Below, piece by piece: positions 35,658 through 46,644 of a DNA stretch of 64,000 nt. Numbering within the stretch: position 1 is the first letter of the stretch; each line of letters opens with the position of its first letter. Source of the stretch: Macrococcus sp. 19Msa1099 (GTDB lineage Bacteria; Bacillota; Bacilli; Staphylococcales; Staphylococcaceae). The notes under the pieces are model-generated. The model was given only the letters and a program-made list of their open reading frames with translations. It had not been told where the DNA came from and ran no database searches. The stretch is from NCBI GenBank assembly GCA_019357535.2, contig CP079955.1, positions 682,001 through 746,000 of the forward strand, read 5' to 3'. The translations under genes were made by a program, and so were the position numbers.

Positions 35658-36762
35658 ATTTGCGCTCGGTGACACGATTGGTATCATCGGCGGGGGTCAG
35701 CTAGGTAAGATGATGGCACAGTCTGCACAGCGTATGGGATTTAAAGTTGCTGTGCTTGATCCTGATGAGCGCTGTCCTGCACGCTTCGTGGCACATCATT
35801 TCGTGCATGCACCGTACAATGATATTGCAGGATTGAAAACGTTAAGCCGCTATAGCGACGTCATCACATATGAATTTGAGAATATTAATGCAGAGGCACT
35901 AGAAGTCATTGCGAAAGAAAATCATGTACCTCAAGGTTTTGAGACGGTAAACATACTGCAGAATCGTCTCAGTGAGAAGGAAGCCATCGCAAGAAGTGGC
36001 GCTACGGTTGTTCCATATAAGCGTATCGAAGGTCCAGCGGATGTCGATGATGCTGTGCGTGAAATCGGTCTGCCACTCGTACTGAAGACTGTGTTCGGCG
36101 GTTATGATGGGAAAGGACAGCTTGTTGTAGCGGAGAAAGCACAGCTAGAAGAAGCATATAACATGGCTGATGGTACTATTCTCGTTGCAGAGAAGCGTAT
36201 TGCGCTGGACCGTGAGATATCGATTACAGCGTCACGTAATCTTCAGGGAGAGGTCGTCTACTTCCCTGTACAGGAGAATGTCCATCGTAACCAGATACTG
36301 TTCAGTACGACGGTGAAGCATGCGCATGAGTATACAGAAGCTGCGATTGCTGAAGTGGAGAAGATCATTCATAAGATTCATTTCGTGGGTACGTTTACTG
36401 TGGAATTCTTTATTGATAAAGAGGGTAAGCTCTATGTCAACGAGATTGCACCGCGTCCTCATAACTCCGGACATTACTCTATTGAAGCGTGTGATTATTC
36501 GCAATTTGATACGCATATTCTGTCGGTGCTTGGCTACAGATTACCGAAGCAAATCAAGCTCCACAGTTCTGCTGTGATGTATAATCTGCTCGGCCAGGAT
36601 CTGGACTTGATGGAACACCTCTTCCCAGAACATCCAGAATGGCATGTCCATGTATATGGTAAAGAGGCTAGGAAAGAAAATAGGAAGATGGGACATATTA
36701 CCCTTTTGTTGGGCGATGATACGGATACTTATTATCCTATATATAAGGAGCTGATGAAATGA
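35644..36762 (+). CDS. purK: 5-(carboxyamino)imidazole ribonucleotide synthase
   Basis: A 372-residue ATP-grasp enzyme that carboxylates AIR with ATP and bicarbonate. It shows [16 protein letters not shown] at the start, [13 protein letters not shown] as the ATP-binding loop, and [18 protein letters not shown] at the Mg site. It overlaps purE by 14 bases and purC by 4. Size and motifs are those of canonical PurK. Confidence 0.95.
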   Translation: MTLNKFALGDTIGIIGGGQLGKMMAQSAQRMGFKVAVLDPDERCPARFVAHHFVHAPYNDIAGLKTLSRYSDVITYEFENINAEALEVIAKENHVPQGFETVNILQNRLSEKEAIARSGATVVPYKRIEGPADVDDAVREIGLPLVLKTVFGGYDGKGQLVVAEKAQLEEAYNMADGTILVAEKRIALDREISITASRNLQGEVVYFPVQENVHRNQILFSTTVKHAHEYTEAAIAEVEKIIHKIHFVGTFTVEFFIDKEGKLYVNEIAPRPHNSGHYSIEACDYSQFDTHILSVLGYRLPKQIKLHSSAVMYNLLGQDLDLMEHLFPEHPEWHVHVYGKEARKENRKMGHITLLLGDDTDTYYPIYKELMK

Positions 36763-37460
36763 CTTTAGTTTATGAAGGAAAAGCAAAGCGTGTATACAGT
36801 ACGGATGAGGACCATGTGTTCCGCATCGAATATAAAGATGAAGTAACAGCGGGGAACGGTGCAAAGAAAGATAGTATGGCTGGTAAAGGTCGGCTGAACA
36901 ACTTGATTACAAGCTATTTCTTCGAGCGCCTTGCACAAGAAGGGCTGGAGTCACACTTTATCAAGAGGTTAAGCGACACTGAACAGCTGGTTAAAGCAGT
37001 TACGATTATCCCGCTTGAAGTTGTTGTCAGAAACTATGCTGCAGGTTCAATTGTCAAGCGTCTCGGCTTTGATAAAGGCACGCAGTTCAAATCACCGCTT
37101 GTAGAGTTCTATTATAAGGAAGATGCACTGAACGATCCGATTATTACAGATGACCATGTGAAGTTACTGGGTATCGCAGATGATCAAGACATCGCTGAAC
37201 TGAAACGCCAGGCGTTAATCATCAATGACATGCTCATTAAGATGATGGATGAGATGAACTTACAGCTCATTGATTTCAAGATTGAGTTTGGTAAGGATCA
37301 GGACGGTAACATCCTGCTTGCAGACGAAATTTCACCGGATACTTGCCGCATCTGGGATAAGGACACGAAAGAAAACTTTGATAAAGACGTATACAGAGAA
37401 GACACAGGTTCACTGATTGATACTTATACTAAATTCTATAATAAACTGGAGGCGTTATAA
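36759..37460 (+). CDS. purC: SAICAR synthetase
   Basis: A 233-residue enzyme that joins aspartate to CAIR using ATP. It begins [11 protein letters not shown], the glycine-rich ATP loop. [17 protein letters not shown] and the late IDFKIEFG and [11 protein letters not shown] segments are signature sequences. It overlaps purK by four bases, and purS starts one base after its stop. Length fits the short Firmicute form. Confidence 0.95.
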   Translation: MTLVYEGKAKRVYSTDEDHVFRIEYKDEVTAGNGAKKDSMAGKGRLNNLITSYFFERLAQEGLESHFIKRLSDTEQLVKAVTIIPLEVVVRNYAAGSIVKRLGFDKGTQFKSPLVEFYYKEDALNDPIITDDHVKLLGIADDQDIAELKRQALIINDMLIKMMDEMNLQLIDFKIEFGKDQDGNILLADEISPDTCRIWDKDTKENFDKDVYREDTGSLIDTYTKFYNKLEAL

Positions 37461-37461
37461 A

Positions 37462-37722
37462 ATGACTAAAATCGAACTATACATCACATTACAACCACAG
37501 GTATTAGACACACAAGGACAAACGTTAACACGTGCGGTACATGACCTGGGCTACACTCAAGTCAACGATATTCGCGTAGGTAAAGTATTATATATGACGG
37601 TTGACGAAGCGAGCGAACAGGCCGTTGCGAACATAGTCAATACATTAAGTGAGAAGTTATTTGCGAATACTGTAATCGAAGAATACAGCTACAAAATTGT
37701 TGAAGATGAGGAGACGAAATAA
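37462..37722 (+). CDS. purS: FGAM synthase subunit PurS
   Basis: An 86-residue protein beginning [17 protein letters not shown], the PurS signature. It bridges PurQ and PurL in the three-part formylglycinamidine synthase found in Firmicutes. I start it at the ATG at 37462, one base after the purC stop, with GGAGG at 37448-37452; the frame is open further upstream but only within purC. purQ overlaps its stop by one base. Confidence 0.93.
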   Translation: MTKIELYITLQPQVLDTQGQTLTRAVHDLGYTQVNDIRVGKVLYMTVDEASEQAVANIVNTLSEKLFANTVIEEYSYKIVEDEETK

Positions 37723-38384
37723 TGAAATTTGCTGTGATTGAATTTCCAGGTTCAAACTGTGATCGCGATATGTTCAATGCAGCTTTGAATACTGGCTTTG
37801 AAGCGGAATATGTAGATTATCGTAAGACGTCACTTGAAGGTTTTGATGGTGTGTTAATTCCAGGAGGATTCTCATTTGGTGACTACCTGCGCTGTGGTGC
37901 GATGGCACGTGTTGCGCCCATCGTTCCTGAAGTAAAGCGTTTAGCTGCTGAAGGTAAGCCGGTGCTTGGTGTATGTAATGGATTCCAGATCCTGACGGAG
38001 ATCGGGTTATTACCAGGTGCGCTAATGCATAATACGAAGCATCAGTTTATCTGTCAGAATGCGCCACTTAAAATCGTCAATAACGACACGAAGTTTACAC
38101 ATAAGTATGATAAAGATGAAACAGTGATCTATCCGATTGCGCACGGCGAAGGAAATTACTACTGCTCAGATGAAACGTTAGCTGAACTGAAAGCAAACAA
38201 TCAGATTATCTTAACGTATCATGACAATCCGAACGGCTCGATCGAAGATATCGCAGGAATCGTGAATCAAGCAGGCAACGTATGTGGTATGATGCCTCAC
38301 CCGGAACGTGCGATGGAAGCATTGCTTGGTACGGATGACGGTGTGAAATTATTCGAATCCATTTTAGAAAGCTGGGGGAAATAA
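37722..38384 (+). CDS. purQ: FGAM synthase glutaminase subunit PurQ
   Basis: A 220-residue class I glutamine amidotransferase that releases ammonia for Pur[15 protein letters not shown] opens the protein. The nucleophilic cysteine lies in [11 protein letters not shown], and the His-Glu pair in [12 protein letters not shown]. The overlap of stop and start with purS (TAATG) indicates coupled translation and matched amounts of the subunits. Confidence 0.95.
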   Translation: MKFAVIEFPGSNCDRDMFNAALNTGFEAEYVDYRKTSLEGFDGVLIPGGFSFGDYLRCGAMARVAPIVPEVKRLAAEGKPVLGVCNGFQILTEIGLLPGALMHNTKHQFICQNAPLKIVNNDTKFTHKYDKDETVIYPIAHGEGNYYCSDETLAELKANNQIILTYHDNPNGSIEDIAGIVNQAGNVCGMMPHPERAMEALLGTDDGVKLFESILESWGK

Positions 38385-38386
38385 TC

Positions 38387-40573
38387 ATGGTCAAGTTTCT
38401 AGAACCAACTGCAAATGAAATTAAAGAGAATAAATTATACCAGGATATGGGGCTTTCAGATAAAGAGTATGACAAAGTTGTCGATATTCTAGGACGTATG
38501 CCAAACTATACTGAAATCGGAATCTTCTCAGTAATGTGGAGTGAACACTGTTCATACAAACATTCTAAACCTTTCTTAAAGCAGTTCCCGACGACAGGTG
38601 AACGCGTATTGATGGGACCGGGTGAAGGCGCAGGTGTCGTGGATATCGGTGATAACCAGGCCGTTGTATTCAAGGTTGAATCCCATAATCATCCTTCTGC
38701 CATTGAACCGTACCAAGGTGCGGCGACAGGTGTCGGCGGTATCGTCCGTGATATCGTATCCATCGGTGCACGTCCAATCCAGTTACTTAACAGCTTACGC
38801 TTCGGTGAACTAACAGAGAAGCAGAACCAGCGTCTATTCAAAGGGGTCGTTGCAGGTATCGGCGGCTACGGTAACTGTATCGGTATTCCGACAGTTGCAG
38901 GTGAAATCGAGTTTGACCGTCAGTACGAAGGCAACCCCCTCGTCAATGCGATGTGCGTCGGTATTATCGACCATGACAAGATTCAAAAGGGAACAGCGAA
39001 AGGCGAAGGCAATCCTGTTATCTACGTGGGACTTAAGACGGGTCGTGATGGGATTCACGGTGCAACATTCGCTTCTGAAGAATTAAGTGAAGAGAGCGAA
39101 TCTAAACGCCCATCAGTGCAGATCGGCGATCCATTTGTCGGTAAGAAGTTGATGGAAGCGACACTTAAAGCCATCACCTTCCCTGAATTAGTCGGCATCC
39201 AGGATATGGGTGCGGCAGGTCTGACATCATCAAGTTCTGAAATGGCGGCGAAAGGTGGCAGCGGTATCCATCTTGAACTCGAGAAAGTACCAACGCGTGA
39301 AGCGGGTATCTCACCATATGAGATGATGTTATCTGAAACACAGGAACGTATGCTACTTGTTGTTGAAAGAGGGACGGAACAGAAATTCTTAGAGTTATTC
39401 GACCATTACGAATTGGATAATGCAGTGATTGGTGAAGTAACAAATACAGACCGCTTCGTATTGACATATGAAGGTGAAGTATTTGCAGATATTCCGGTTC
39501 AGCCATTATCTGACGAAGCGCCGGTGTACGTACTAGAAGGTCGTGCAGCGCAGTTTGATGATGTGCATCACGACTACTCAAATATCGATGCACAGGATAC
39601 ATTGATGAAGTTATTATCTCACCCGACGATGGCTTCTAAGAACTGGGCATATTCACAGTACGATCAGCAGGTCGGTGCAAACACGATCATCAAGCCAGGA
39701 CTATCAGCAGGTGTAACACGTGTTGAAGGTACGAAAAAAGCCATCGCTGCAACCTTAGATGGTGAAGCACGTTACGTATTCAACAACCCATATGAAGGCG
39801 GTAAGATGGTCGTTGCAGAAGCATACCGTAACCTAGTAGCTGTCGGCAGCTTACCTCTTGCAATGACGGACTGCTTAAACTACGGTAATCCTGAAAAGCC
39901 TGAAATCTATCAGCAGCTAGCAGATTCTACACGTGGTATGGCGGAAGCGTGTGGCGCGCTGAACACACCTGTTGTTTCAGGTAACGTCAGCCTATATAAC
40001 GAAACAAAAGGTGATGCAATCTTCCCGACACCAGTAGTGGGTATGGTCGGATTGATTGAAGATGTTGATTATTTAGTAGATTTTAAACCGTCTAAAGGCG
40101 ATACAATCTATTTCGTTGGAGAGGTTAAACCGGACTTCGGTGGCAGCCAGATCGAGAAGGTATTATTCAATGAAGTCGCACATACTGATGTAACGATCGA
40201 CCTCGAGCAGGAAGTAGCGCGCGGTGAAGCGATTCGTCAGCATATTATTGACGGTAAGCTTGGTCATGTTCAAGCGGTCGGTAAAGGTGGGGTCGGTGTG
40301 AAACTTGCACAGATTGCAGCATACTTCAATACAGGTCTTGAAGCGCAGCTTGATGTGAATGATGCAGAACTGTTTGCTGAAACACAGGGGAACTACATTG
40401 TTATTGCGAAACAAGGTATGGAAATTAATATCGAAGGTGCACAAGCAGTCGGTACATTCGGTACAGAATCATTTAAATTATCTACGAACCAAGGGGAAGT
40501 TACATTAGACGTGAATCGTATGACGGAGGCTTGGAAAGGGGCAGTTCACGCATGTATGACATCAGAGGTCTAA
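38387..40573 (+). CDS. purL: FGAM synthase large subunit PurL (small type)
   Basis: A 728-residue AIR-synthase-like enzyme without the fused glutaminase domain, so it needs PurS and PurQ. Visible are [12 protein letters not shown], the catalytic histidine region, then [13 protein letters not shown] with the ATP site, and duplicated PurM-like halves. It catalyses conversion of FGAR to FGAM. It ends 22 bases inside purF. Length matches Firmicute PurL (about 730-740). Confidence 0.96.
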   Translation: MVKFLEPTANEIKENKLYQDMGLSDKEYDKVVDILGRMPNYTEIGIFSVMWSEHCSYKHSKPFLKQFPTTGERVLMGPGEGAGVVDIGDNQAVVFKVESHNHPSAIEPYQGAATGVGGIVRDIVSIGARPIQLLNSLRFGELTEKQNQRLFKGVVAGIGGYGNCIGIPTVAGEIEFDRQYEGNPLVNAMCVGIIDHDKIQKGTAKGEGNPVIYVGLKTGRDGIHGATFASEELSEESESKRPSVQIGDPFVGKKLMEATLKAITFPELVGIQDMGAAGLTSSSSEMAAKGGSGIHLELEKVPTREAGISPYEMMLSETQERMLLVVERGTEQKFLELFDHYELDNAVIGEVTNTDRFVLTYEGEVFADIPVQPLSDEAPVYVLEGRAAQFDDVHHDYSNIDAQDTLMKLLSHPTMASKNWAYSQYDQQVGANTIIKPGLSAGVTRVEGTKKAIAATLDGEARYVFNNPYEGGKMVVAEAYRNLVAVGSLPLAMTDCLNYGNPEKPEIYQQLADSTRGMAEACGALNTPVVSGNVSLYNETKGDAIFPTPVVGMVGLIEDVDYLVDFKPSKGDTIYFVGEVKPDFGGSQIEKVLFNEVAHTDVTIDLEQEVARGEAIRQHIIDGKLGHVQAVGKGGVGVKLAQIAAYFNTGLEAQLDVNDAELFAETQGNYIVIAKQGMEINIEGAQAVGTFGTESFKLSTNQGEVTLDVNRMTEAWKGAVHACMTSEV

Positions 40574-41970
40574 ACGAAGAGTGTGGTGTATTCGGTATCT
40601 GGGGTCACCCAAATGCCGCGGAACTCACTTATATGGCACTGCATTCATTACAGCATCGTGGTCAGGAAGGTGCAGGTATCGTATGTTCCGACGAGAAGAA
40701 TATTTATGGCGCGCGCGGCATGGGATTATTACCTGAAGCGATCAGTGAGGTGAAACTCGAGTCATTAAGCCACTTTCATCACGCAATCGGTCATGTACGC
40801 TATGCAACGACGGGTGCATCTGAAATGTCTAACGTTCAGCCATTTATCTTCAAGCATTCTAAGGGCGACATTGGTCTTGCACATAACGGAAATTTGACGA
40901 ACGCTGAGCAGATTAGGCTTGCACTGGAATCTGAAGGTGCAATCTTCCAGACGTCCAGCGACTCAGAAGTGTTAGGACATCTGCTGTTAAAGGCGAAATC
41001 AGATAATAAGCTGAATAACTTGAAAGCATCATTAAATCAGATTAAAGGTGCATTCTCATTTCTCGTGTTACATCCTGAAAAGCTCTTCGTAGCACGTGAT
41101 GCACACGGTGTACGTCCGCTGATGCTCGGTAAGGTTGATGGTGCATACTGTGTGGCAAGTGAAACGTGTGCGTTTACAGCGGTCGGTGCAGAATATATTC
41201 GTGATATCGAACCTGGTGAAGTGCTTACCCTATCTCATGAGGGTCTGGCAGAAGATGCCTATACGATGAATACACAGTCCAATATGTGTTCTATGGAATA
41301 TGTCTACTTCGCACGTCCGGATTCAGAATTCCGTAAGCATTCATTATATGAAATACGTAAAGCTTTAGGGCGTAAACTCTACGAGGAGATGAATATCGAA
41401 GCGGACGTTGTAATCGGTGTACCGGACTCTTCATTACAGGCAGCGAAAGGTTTCTCTCTTGCAAGTGGGATTCCGAACGAACAAGGTCTGCTCAAGAACC
41501 GCTACATCGGCAGAACCTTTATCTCGCCGGATCAGAAGATGCGCGAACGTGCGGTCCGTATGAAACATTCACCGATTCGTGACGTCATTGAAGGTAAACG
41601 TGTCGTCGTTATCGATGATTCGATCGTACGTGGTACGACGAGCAAGTTTATCGTGAAGACATTGAAGCAGGCAGGTGCGAAAGAAGTGCATATGGCAATC
41701 TCTAGTCCACCGCTCATTCATCCGTGTTATTACGGTATCGACGTATCAACGCACGCAGAACTCATCGCGGCAAATAAGAGCATTACTGAAATCGAAGCAG
41801 AGCTGGAAGTAGATTCACTTACATATTTATCGGTGGATGGTATGCACGAAGTATTCCGTTCATTTGACTCTAAAGGTGAATGTAATGCCTGCTTTACAGG
41901 GAACTACCCGATTGAAATCGTGGATCATGTATTACCGGAAGAAAAAGAGAAGAAGAAGAAGGGAGTATAA
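40552..41970 (+). CDS. purF: amidophosphoribosyltransferase
   Basis: A 472-residue enzyme for the first committed purine step, PRPP plus glutamine to phosphoribosylamine. The start [10 protein letters not shown] is a propeptide cut off before Cys11 of CGVFGIWGH, the catalytic nucleophile, as in Bacillus PurF. The PRPP loop [13 protein letters not shown] is near residue 350. C-terminal cysteine positions ([12 protein letters not shown] and an internal [13 protein letters not shown]) match the iron-sulfur type. The ATG at 40552 is chosen because earlier in-frame codons would lengthen the propeptide unusually. Confidence 0.95.
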   Translation: MYDIRGLNEECGVFGIWGHPNAAELTYMALHSLQHRGQEGAGIVCSDEKNIYGARGMGLLPEAISEVKLESLSHFHHAIGHVRYATTGASEMSNVQPFIFKHSKGDIGLAHNGNLTNAEQIRLALESEGAIFQTSSDSEVLGHLLLKAKSDNKLNNLKASLNQIKGAFSFLVLHPEKLFVARDAHGVRPLMLGKVDGAYCVASETCAFTAVGAEYIRDIEPGEVLTLSHEGLAEDAYTMNTQSNMCSMEYVYFARPDSEFRKHSLYEIRKALGRKLYEEMNIEADVVIGVPDSSLQAAKGFSLASGIPNEQGLLKNRYIGRTFISPDQKMRERAVRMKHSPIRDVIEGKRVVVIDDSIVRGTTSKFIVKTLKQAGAKEVHMAISSPPLIHPCYYGIDVSTHAELIAANKSITEIEAELEVDSLTYLSVDGMHEVFRSFDSKGECNACFTGNYPIEIVDHVLPEEKEKKKKGV

Positions 41971-41972
41971 TT

Positions 41973-43004
41973 ATGGCTGAAAGTTATAAACAATCAGGCG
42001 TTGATATCCATGCAGGATATGAAGCGGTTGAACGCATGAAAAAGCATGTGAATAAGACGATGCGTAAAGAAGTGCTTGGAGGGCTCGGCAGTTTCGGTGC
42101 GGCATTCGACTTATCACAGCTGAACATGAAAGCACCTGTTCTCGTTTCAGGTACTGATGGGGTAGGTACGAAATTACGTCTTGCAATCGATAGTGATCGT
42201 CATGACACAATTGGAATCGATGCAGTGGCAATGTGTGTGAACGATATTTTAACGACAGGTGCGATGCCGTTATACTTCCTTGATTACTTAGCATTAAATA
42301 AAGTAGACCCTGTAATCGTCGAACAGATCGTTAAAGGTGTTGCTGAGGGCTGTGCTGAAAGTGAATGTGCACTGATCGGCGGAGAAACTGCAGAGATGGG
42401 CGATATGTATCATACAGGTGATTATGATATCGCTGGATTTGCTGTCGGTGCTGTTGAGAAGGATGCATATATTACAGGTGAACGTATTGCTGAAGGTGAC
42501 GTGATATTAGGACTTGCTTCAAGCGGTATTCACTCAAACGGTTACAGCTTAGTCCGTAAGATCATTAAAGATAATAATCTCGATCTAGATGCTGAATTTG
42601 ATAATGGTAAGACGTTACTGGATGTTGTGTTAGAACCAACACGTCTATACGTTAAGAGTGCAAAGGCAATCTTGAATGCAGCGGACGTACACGGTATGTG
42701 TCACGTGACCGGGGGCGGCTTTATTGAGAATGTTCCGCGTGTCTTTGTGACTGACGGGTTATATCCGGAAATCGATGTTACAAACATTCCGCGTCAGAAG
42801 ATCTTTGACTTATTACAGGAAAAAGGCAGCATCGACAAATTGGAAATGTACAATATCTTCAATATGGGTATCGGATTTATCTTTATCGTACCGGCTGATG
42901 CAGTTGAAAAAGTGCGTGCAGCCGTTAACGAAGAAGTATTTGAAATCGGTCATGTCGTACGTGGGGATAAAGCAATCGACATCAAAGGTGTGGAATATGA
43001 TTAA
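41973..43004 (+). CDS. purM: AIR synthetase
   Basis: A 343-residue enzyme that cyclises FGAM to AIR with ATP. It begins with [15 protein letters not shown] and has [11 protein letters not shown], the ATP loop, and [11 protein letters not shown]. It starts two bases after the purF stop and overlaps purN by eight bases. The length and motifs are canonical. Confidence 0.95.
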   Translation: MAESYKQSGVDIHAGYEAVERMKKHVNKTMRKEVLGGLGSFGAAFDLSQLNMKAPVLVSGTDGVGTKLRLAIDSDRHDTIGIDAVAMCVNDILTTGAMPLYFLDYLALNKVDPVIVEQIVKGVAEGCAESECALIGGETAEMGDMYHTGDYDIAGFAVGAVEKDAYITGERIAEGDVILGLASSGIHSNGYSLVRKIIKDNNLDLDAEFDNGKTLLDVVLEPTRLYVKSAKAILNAADVHGMCHVTGGGFIENVPRVFVTDGLYPEIDVTNIPRQKIFDLLQEKGSIDKLEMYNIFNMGIGFIFIVPADAVEKVRAAVNEEVFEIGHVVRGDKAIDIKGVEYD

Positions 43005-43563
43005 GGTCGCGATCTTTGCTTCAGGTAATGGTTCGAATTACGAGAAGATTATGGAGCATATTCAGGCAGGATTCCTGGATTATATTGAAGTGACAGGCCT
43101 CTATACAGATAAACGTAGCGCGTTCGCAATTGAGCGCGCCCGTCGTTTTGATACGCCTGTACACATCTATGAACTGAGAGCATTCGACGATAAAACAGCA
43201 TATGAGACAGCGATACTGGAACAGCTAAAGCGTGATGGTGTGGAATGGGTCATTCTTGCCGGTTATATGAAGCTTGTTGGCAAGACGTTACTTGATGCAT
43301 ATGAAGGAAAGATGATCAACATCCATCCATCGATATTACCGAGCTTTCCTGGTGTTAACGCTGTCGGACAGGCGCTGGATTATGGCTGCCGTGTCAGTGG
43401 CGCTACTGTCCATTACGTTGATAGCGGTATGGATACAGGTAAGATCATCGACCAGATGAGCTGTCCGATCTACGAAGAAGATACAGAGGAGACGTTGCAA
43501 TTACGTATTCAGAATCTAGAGTACGAACTCTATCCACGCGTCATCAAGAAAATTATTCGATAA
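42997..43563 (+). CDS. purN: GAR formyltransferase
   Basis: A 188-residue enzyme transferring a formyl group from 10-formyl-THF to GAR. The N-terminus reads [14 protein letters not shown], and the catalytic Asn-His-Asp set is in [14 protein letters not shown] and the later [12 protein letters not shown] place the start at the ATG at 42997, overlapping the purM end, because the frame upstream is only the purM shadow. It depends on the product of folD nearby. Confidence 0.95.
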   Translation: MIKVAIFASGNGSNYEKIMEHIQAGFLDYIEVTGLYTDKRSAFAIERARRFDTPVHIYELRAFDDKTAYETAILEQLKRDGVEWVILAGYMKLVGKTLLDAYEGKMINIHPSILPSFPGVNAVGQALDYGCRVSGATVHYVDSGMDTGKIIDQMSCPIYEEDTEETLQLRIQNLEYELYPRVIKKIIR

Positions 43564-43574
43564 GGAGTCTACTT

Positions 43575-45053
43575 ATGAGAAAAGCATTACTAAGTGTGTC
43601 AGATAAAACGGGGATCATTCCATTTGCACAGCAGTTAACAGAACTTAACTTTGAACTTTATTCAACTGGTGGTACGAAAAAGGCATTAGAAGACAATAAT
43701 ATTGCGGTAAAGTCAGTCAGTGAACTAACAAACTTTCCTGAAATTATGGACGGACGTGTGAAGACATTACACCCGAACATTCACGGTGGGATATTAGCGG
43801 ACCGCAGCAACCCTGAGCACATAAAAGCAATGGAGACTCACGGTATTCAGCCGTTAGATTTAGTGGTCGTGAATCTCTATCCATTTGAAGCGACAGTTGC
43901 AAATCCAGACGTTACTGAAATGGATGCCATCGAGAATATCGATATCGGTGGGCCGACAATGTTACGTTCATCAGCAAAGAACTTCAAGCATGTCATCACT
44001 GTTGTAGACCCGGCAGATTACGAGGAAGTCATCGAAAAATTAAAAGCCGATACTTTAGACGAGACATTCCGTAAACAGCTGATGATCAAGGTGTTCACAC
44101 ACACAAATAAATACGATGCAGCAATTGTTAACTTCTTCAGCGATAATACATCAACGCTGCGTTACGGTGAAAACCCGCATCAGAAGGCGCGTTTCATCAG
44201 GACAGATACAAAACCGAACACTTTAGCTGGTGCACGCATTCTGCACGGCAAGCCGCTGAGCTTTAACAATATTAAAGATGCAGATGCAACACTGTTCTTA
44301 GTGAAGCAGTTTGATATGCCTGCTGCAGTTGCTGTGAAGCATATGAATCCTTGTGGTGTCGGAACAGGCGAAGTCGTCAGCGAAGCATTCCAGAATGCAT
44401 ATGATGCTGACAGCCAGAGTATCTTCGGAGGAATCGTCGCATTAAACCGTGAAGTGGATAAAGCAACTGCTGAAAAGATGCACGCCATCTTCCTGGAAGT
44501 AATCATCGCGCCGAAGTTCAGCGACGAGGCACTTGAAATATTGACGGCGAAGAAAAACATTCGACTGCTTGAAATTGATATGGATACAGATAAAGATGAA
44601 GAAGAGTTCGTATCTGTTTCTGGGGGCTATCTCGTTCAGGATAAAGATCTGCTGAACGTAACGCGTAATGATATGCGTGTCGTAACAGAGACAGAACCGA
44701 CAGAAGCACAATGGAAAGCAATTGAACTTGGCTGGAAAGTCGTTAAAAGCGTGAAGAGTAACGCCATCGTCCTTGCAAACGATAAGCAGACAGTCGGAAT
44801 CGGTGCGGGGCAGATGAATCGTGTCGGTGCAGCGAAGATTGCCATCGAACGTGCCATTGAAATGAACGATGATGTCATCCTTGCAAGTGATGGCTTCTTC
44901 CCGATGTCTGATACGGTGGAAACTGCGTATGCTGCAGGTATTAAATGTATCGTTCAGCCAGGGGGCTCTATTAAGGATCAGGATTCAATCGACAAAGCGA
45001 ATGAATGCGGCATCGCAATGGTGATGACAGATGTCAGACACTTTAAACATTAG
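43575..45053 (+). CDS. purH: AICAR formyltransferase / IMP cyclohydrolase
   Basis: A 492-residue bifunctional enzyme for the last two steps to IMP. The N-terminal cyclohydrolase has [15 protein letters not shown] and STGGT; the transformylase has the catalytic KHMNPCGVG segment and [16 protein letters not shown] near the end. AAGGAG lies ten bases before the ATG. Size is typical (about 490-510). Confidence 0.96.
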   Translation: MRKALLSVSDKTGIIPFAQQLTELNFELYSTGGTKKALEDNNIAVKSVSELTNFPEIMDGRVKTLHPNIHGGILADRSNPEHIKAMETHGIQPLDLVVVNLYPFEATVANPDVTEMDAIENIDIGGPTMLRSSAKNFKHVITVVDPADYEEVIEKLKADTLDETFRKQLMIKVFTHTNKYDAAIVNFFSDNTSTLRYGENPHQKARFIRTDTKPNTLAGARILHGKPLSFNNIKDADATLFLVKQFDMPAAVAVKHMNPCGVGTGEVVSEAFQNAYDADSQSIFGGIVALNREVDKATAEKMHAIFLEVIIAPKFSDEALEILTAKKNIRLLEIDMDTDKDEEEFVSVSGGYLVQDKDLLNVTRNDMRVVTETEPTEAQWKAIELGWKVVKSVKSNAIVLANDKQTVGIGAGQMNRVGAAKIAIERAIEMNDDVILASDGFFPMSDTVETAYAAGIKCIVQPGGSIKDQDSIDKANECGIAMVMTDVRHFKH

Positions 45054-45062
45054 GAGGCAGCT

Positions 45063-46298
45063 ATGAATATATTAGTAATCGGTAGTGGGGGTCGTGAGCA
45101 TGCACTGGCGAGAAAGCTCGCACAGTCACCACGTGTCACGGAAGTGTTCGTTATTAAAGGCAATGATGCGATAGCCCGCGTGGCAACGCTTGTGGATATC
45201 GCTGAAGATGATCATGATGCTATCGTACAGTTTGCGCAAGATAACACGGTTGAACTTGTCGTTGTCGGCCCAGAGCAACCATTGATCGATGGCTTAAGCG
45301 ATCGATTAAGTGAAGCAGGCATTAAAGTGTTTGGTCCGAACAAGAAGGCTGCCCAGGTGGAAGGCTCTAAAGACTTTGCGAAAGCATTGATGAAAAAATA
45401 CGACATCCCGACAGCAAGCTATGAAACGATTGATAATAAAGCAGATGCACTAAAATACTTAGATGACAAAGGGACACCGATCGTCATTAAATACGACGGG
45501 CTTGCTGCTGGTAAAGGTGTCGTCGTTGCAATGAACCGTGATATGGCGGTTGATGCCATCAATGATTTCTATGCTGAAGCAGGGGCGAAAGTGGTCTTTG
45601 AAGAGTATCTTGAAGGGGAAGAATATTCACTTATGGTAATCGTTAATGATGATTTCTGTATCCCGTTTGATACGATCGCACAAGACCATAAACGTGCTTT
45701 TGTCAATGATGAAGGTCCGAACACTGGTGGTATGGGTGCATATTGTCCAGTAAATCATATCTCTCAAGATGTCCTTAAGACAACATATGATACAATCGTC
45801 TATCCGACAGTGCGTGCAATGCATGAAGAAGGGCTGAACTACTTCGGCGTACTCTATGTCGGTGCAATCCTTACAGCTGAGGGACCGAAAGTTATTGAAT
45901 TTAACGCACGTTTCGGGGATCCAGAAGCGCAAGTGCTATTAAGACGTTTAGAAACAGATCTCGTAGCGTTGATTGAAGCTGCTCATAATAAGACTGAACT
46001 GGACTTAGTATGGCGTAACAAGGCGATATGTGGTGTCGTGCTGGCATCGAATGGTTATCCGGGCAGTTACGATAAAGGTGCAGTCGTAGAAGGCTATGAT
46101 TATCAGGATGACTATATTGTGAGTGCGTTGAAACGCGTTGATGACACGTGGGTAACGAGTGGAGGACGTGTGATGCTTGCATTGGGTGAAGGTGATAATC
46201 TTCAACAGGCACAGCAAGCAGCATATGAAAATGTTAAGAAAATTAAGAGTGACGGTCTGTTCTACAGAACAGATATTGGAAATAAAGGTCTGAAATAA
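45063..46298 (+). CDS. purD: GAR synthetase
   Basis: A 411-residue ATP-grasp enzyme joining glycine to phosphoribosylamine. It starts [18 protein letters not shown], with [18 protein letters not shown] as the ATP site and [12 protein letters not shown] as the metal site. It is the last gene of the pur operon, with AGGAGG before the ATG and a long hairpin right after the stop codon. Confidence 0.96.
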   Translation: MNILVIGSGGREHALARKLAQSPRVTEVFVIKGNDAIARVATLVDIAEDDHDAIVQFAQDNTVELVVVGPEQPLIDGLSDRLSEAGIKVFGPNKKAAQVEGSKDFAKALMKKYDIPTASYETIDNKADALKYLDDKGTPIVIKYDGLAAGKGVVVAMNRDMAVDAINDFYAEAGAKVVFEEYLEGEEYSLMVIVNDDFCIPFDTIAQDHKRAFVNDEGPNTGGMGAYCPVNHISQDVLKTTYDTIVYPTVRAMHEEGLNYFGVLYVGAILTAEGPKVIEFNARFGDPEAQVLLRRLETDLVALIEAAHNKTELDLVWRNKAICGVVLASNGYPGSYDKGAVVEGYDYQDDYIVSALKRVDDTWVTSGGRVMLALGEGDNLQQAQQAAYENVKKIKSDGLFYRTDIGNKGLK

Positions 46299-46304
46299 AA
46301 TGCA

Positions 46305-46377
46305 CAATAGAGGCTGGGACAATTGTCCCAGCCTCTATTGTATTAAACGGCGGAACACTTTTGTCCCAGCCTCTATT
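46305..46377. repeat. hairpin repeat after purD with a second copy of one arm
   Basis: A perfect 16-bp stem (46305-46320 with 46325-46340, loop AATT) lies seven bases after purD and should end its transcript, though the T tail is weak. A 17-base copy of the right arm, TTGTCCCAGCCTCTATT, occurs at 46323-46339 and again at 46361-46377, reaching the stop codon of the small gene on the other strand. GAGGCTGGGACA-type hairpins recur in staphylococcal genomes. Confidence 0.85.
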
Positions 46378-46505
46378 TATTCAAATGTTTTTTGTACGTC
46401 TTCTTTAGTCTGTTCCTGACCTTCTGAATTGCTATCTTGTTTTTTCTCTTCTTGTTCTTTAGCTTCTTCTGCATTATTCTTTAACTCTTCGTATTTTTCT
46501 GTCAT
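46377..46505 (-). CDS. 42-aa highly charged small protein behind a sigma-B promoter
   Basis: The minus strand encodes 42 residues starting MTEKYEELKNN and ending in KTFE, rich in Glu, Lys, Gln and Asn, with no hydrophobic segment. It would be helical or disordered. An AGGAGG ribosome site (complement of 46513-46518) sits about eight bases before the ATG, and a sigma-B-type promoter lies 34 bases upstream. These two signals make it a real gene despite the size. I do not recognise a family; small charged proteins are common members of general stress regulons. It converges on purD across the hairpin repeat. Confidence 0.78.
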   Translation of the reverse strand: MTEKYEELKNNAEEAKEQEEKKQDSNSEGQEQTKEDVQKTFE

Positions 46506-46538
46506 GATAATTCCTCCTAAAAGTTGTTATAGTTTAGT

Positions 46539-46563
46539 TTACCCCTCTTCTCGATCATTAAAC
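46539..46563 (-). promoter_or_regulatory. sigma-B-type promoter
   Basis: On the minus strand GTTTAA (complement of 46558-46563) is followed after 13 bases by GGGTAA (complement of 46539-46544). This fits the sigma-B pattern of GTTTWW, 12-15 bases, GGGWAW. It points at the 42-aa gene with a leader of about 25 bases. Confidence 0.82.
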
Positions 46564-46597
46564 ATCTCAGTCTTAAGCATGATTTTATTGAAATGCT

Positions 46598-46626
46598 AGG
46601 ACATTTCTCATAAAACACATTATAAT
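46598..46626 (+). promoter_or_regulatory. promoter of the ten-helix membrane protein gene
   Basis: AGGACA (46598-46603), a 17-base spacer and a perfect TATAAT (46621-46626) precede the gene at 46645. The ribosome site GAGGTGG begins about seven bases after the -10 box, leaving a very short leader. Confidence 0.65.
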
Positions 46627-46644
46627 ATGGAATGAGGTGGAATT

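Noticed and set aside
40531-40551. Longer purF start at a TTG
   Set aside because: It would make the cleaved propeptide unusually long; [10 protein letters not shown] followed by Cys fits the known pattern.
42775-42996. 74-codon N-terminal extension of purN
   Set aside because: These codons are an alternate frame of purM; PurN proteins start at the [12 protein letters not shown] strand.
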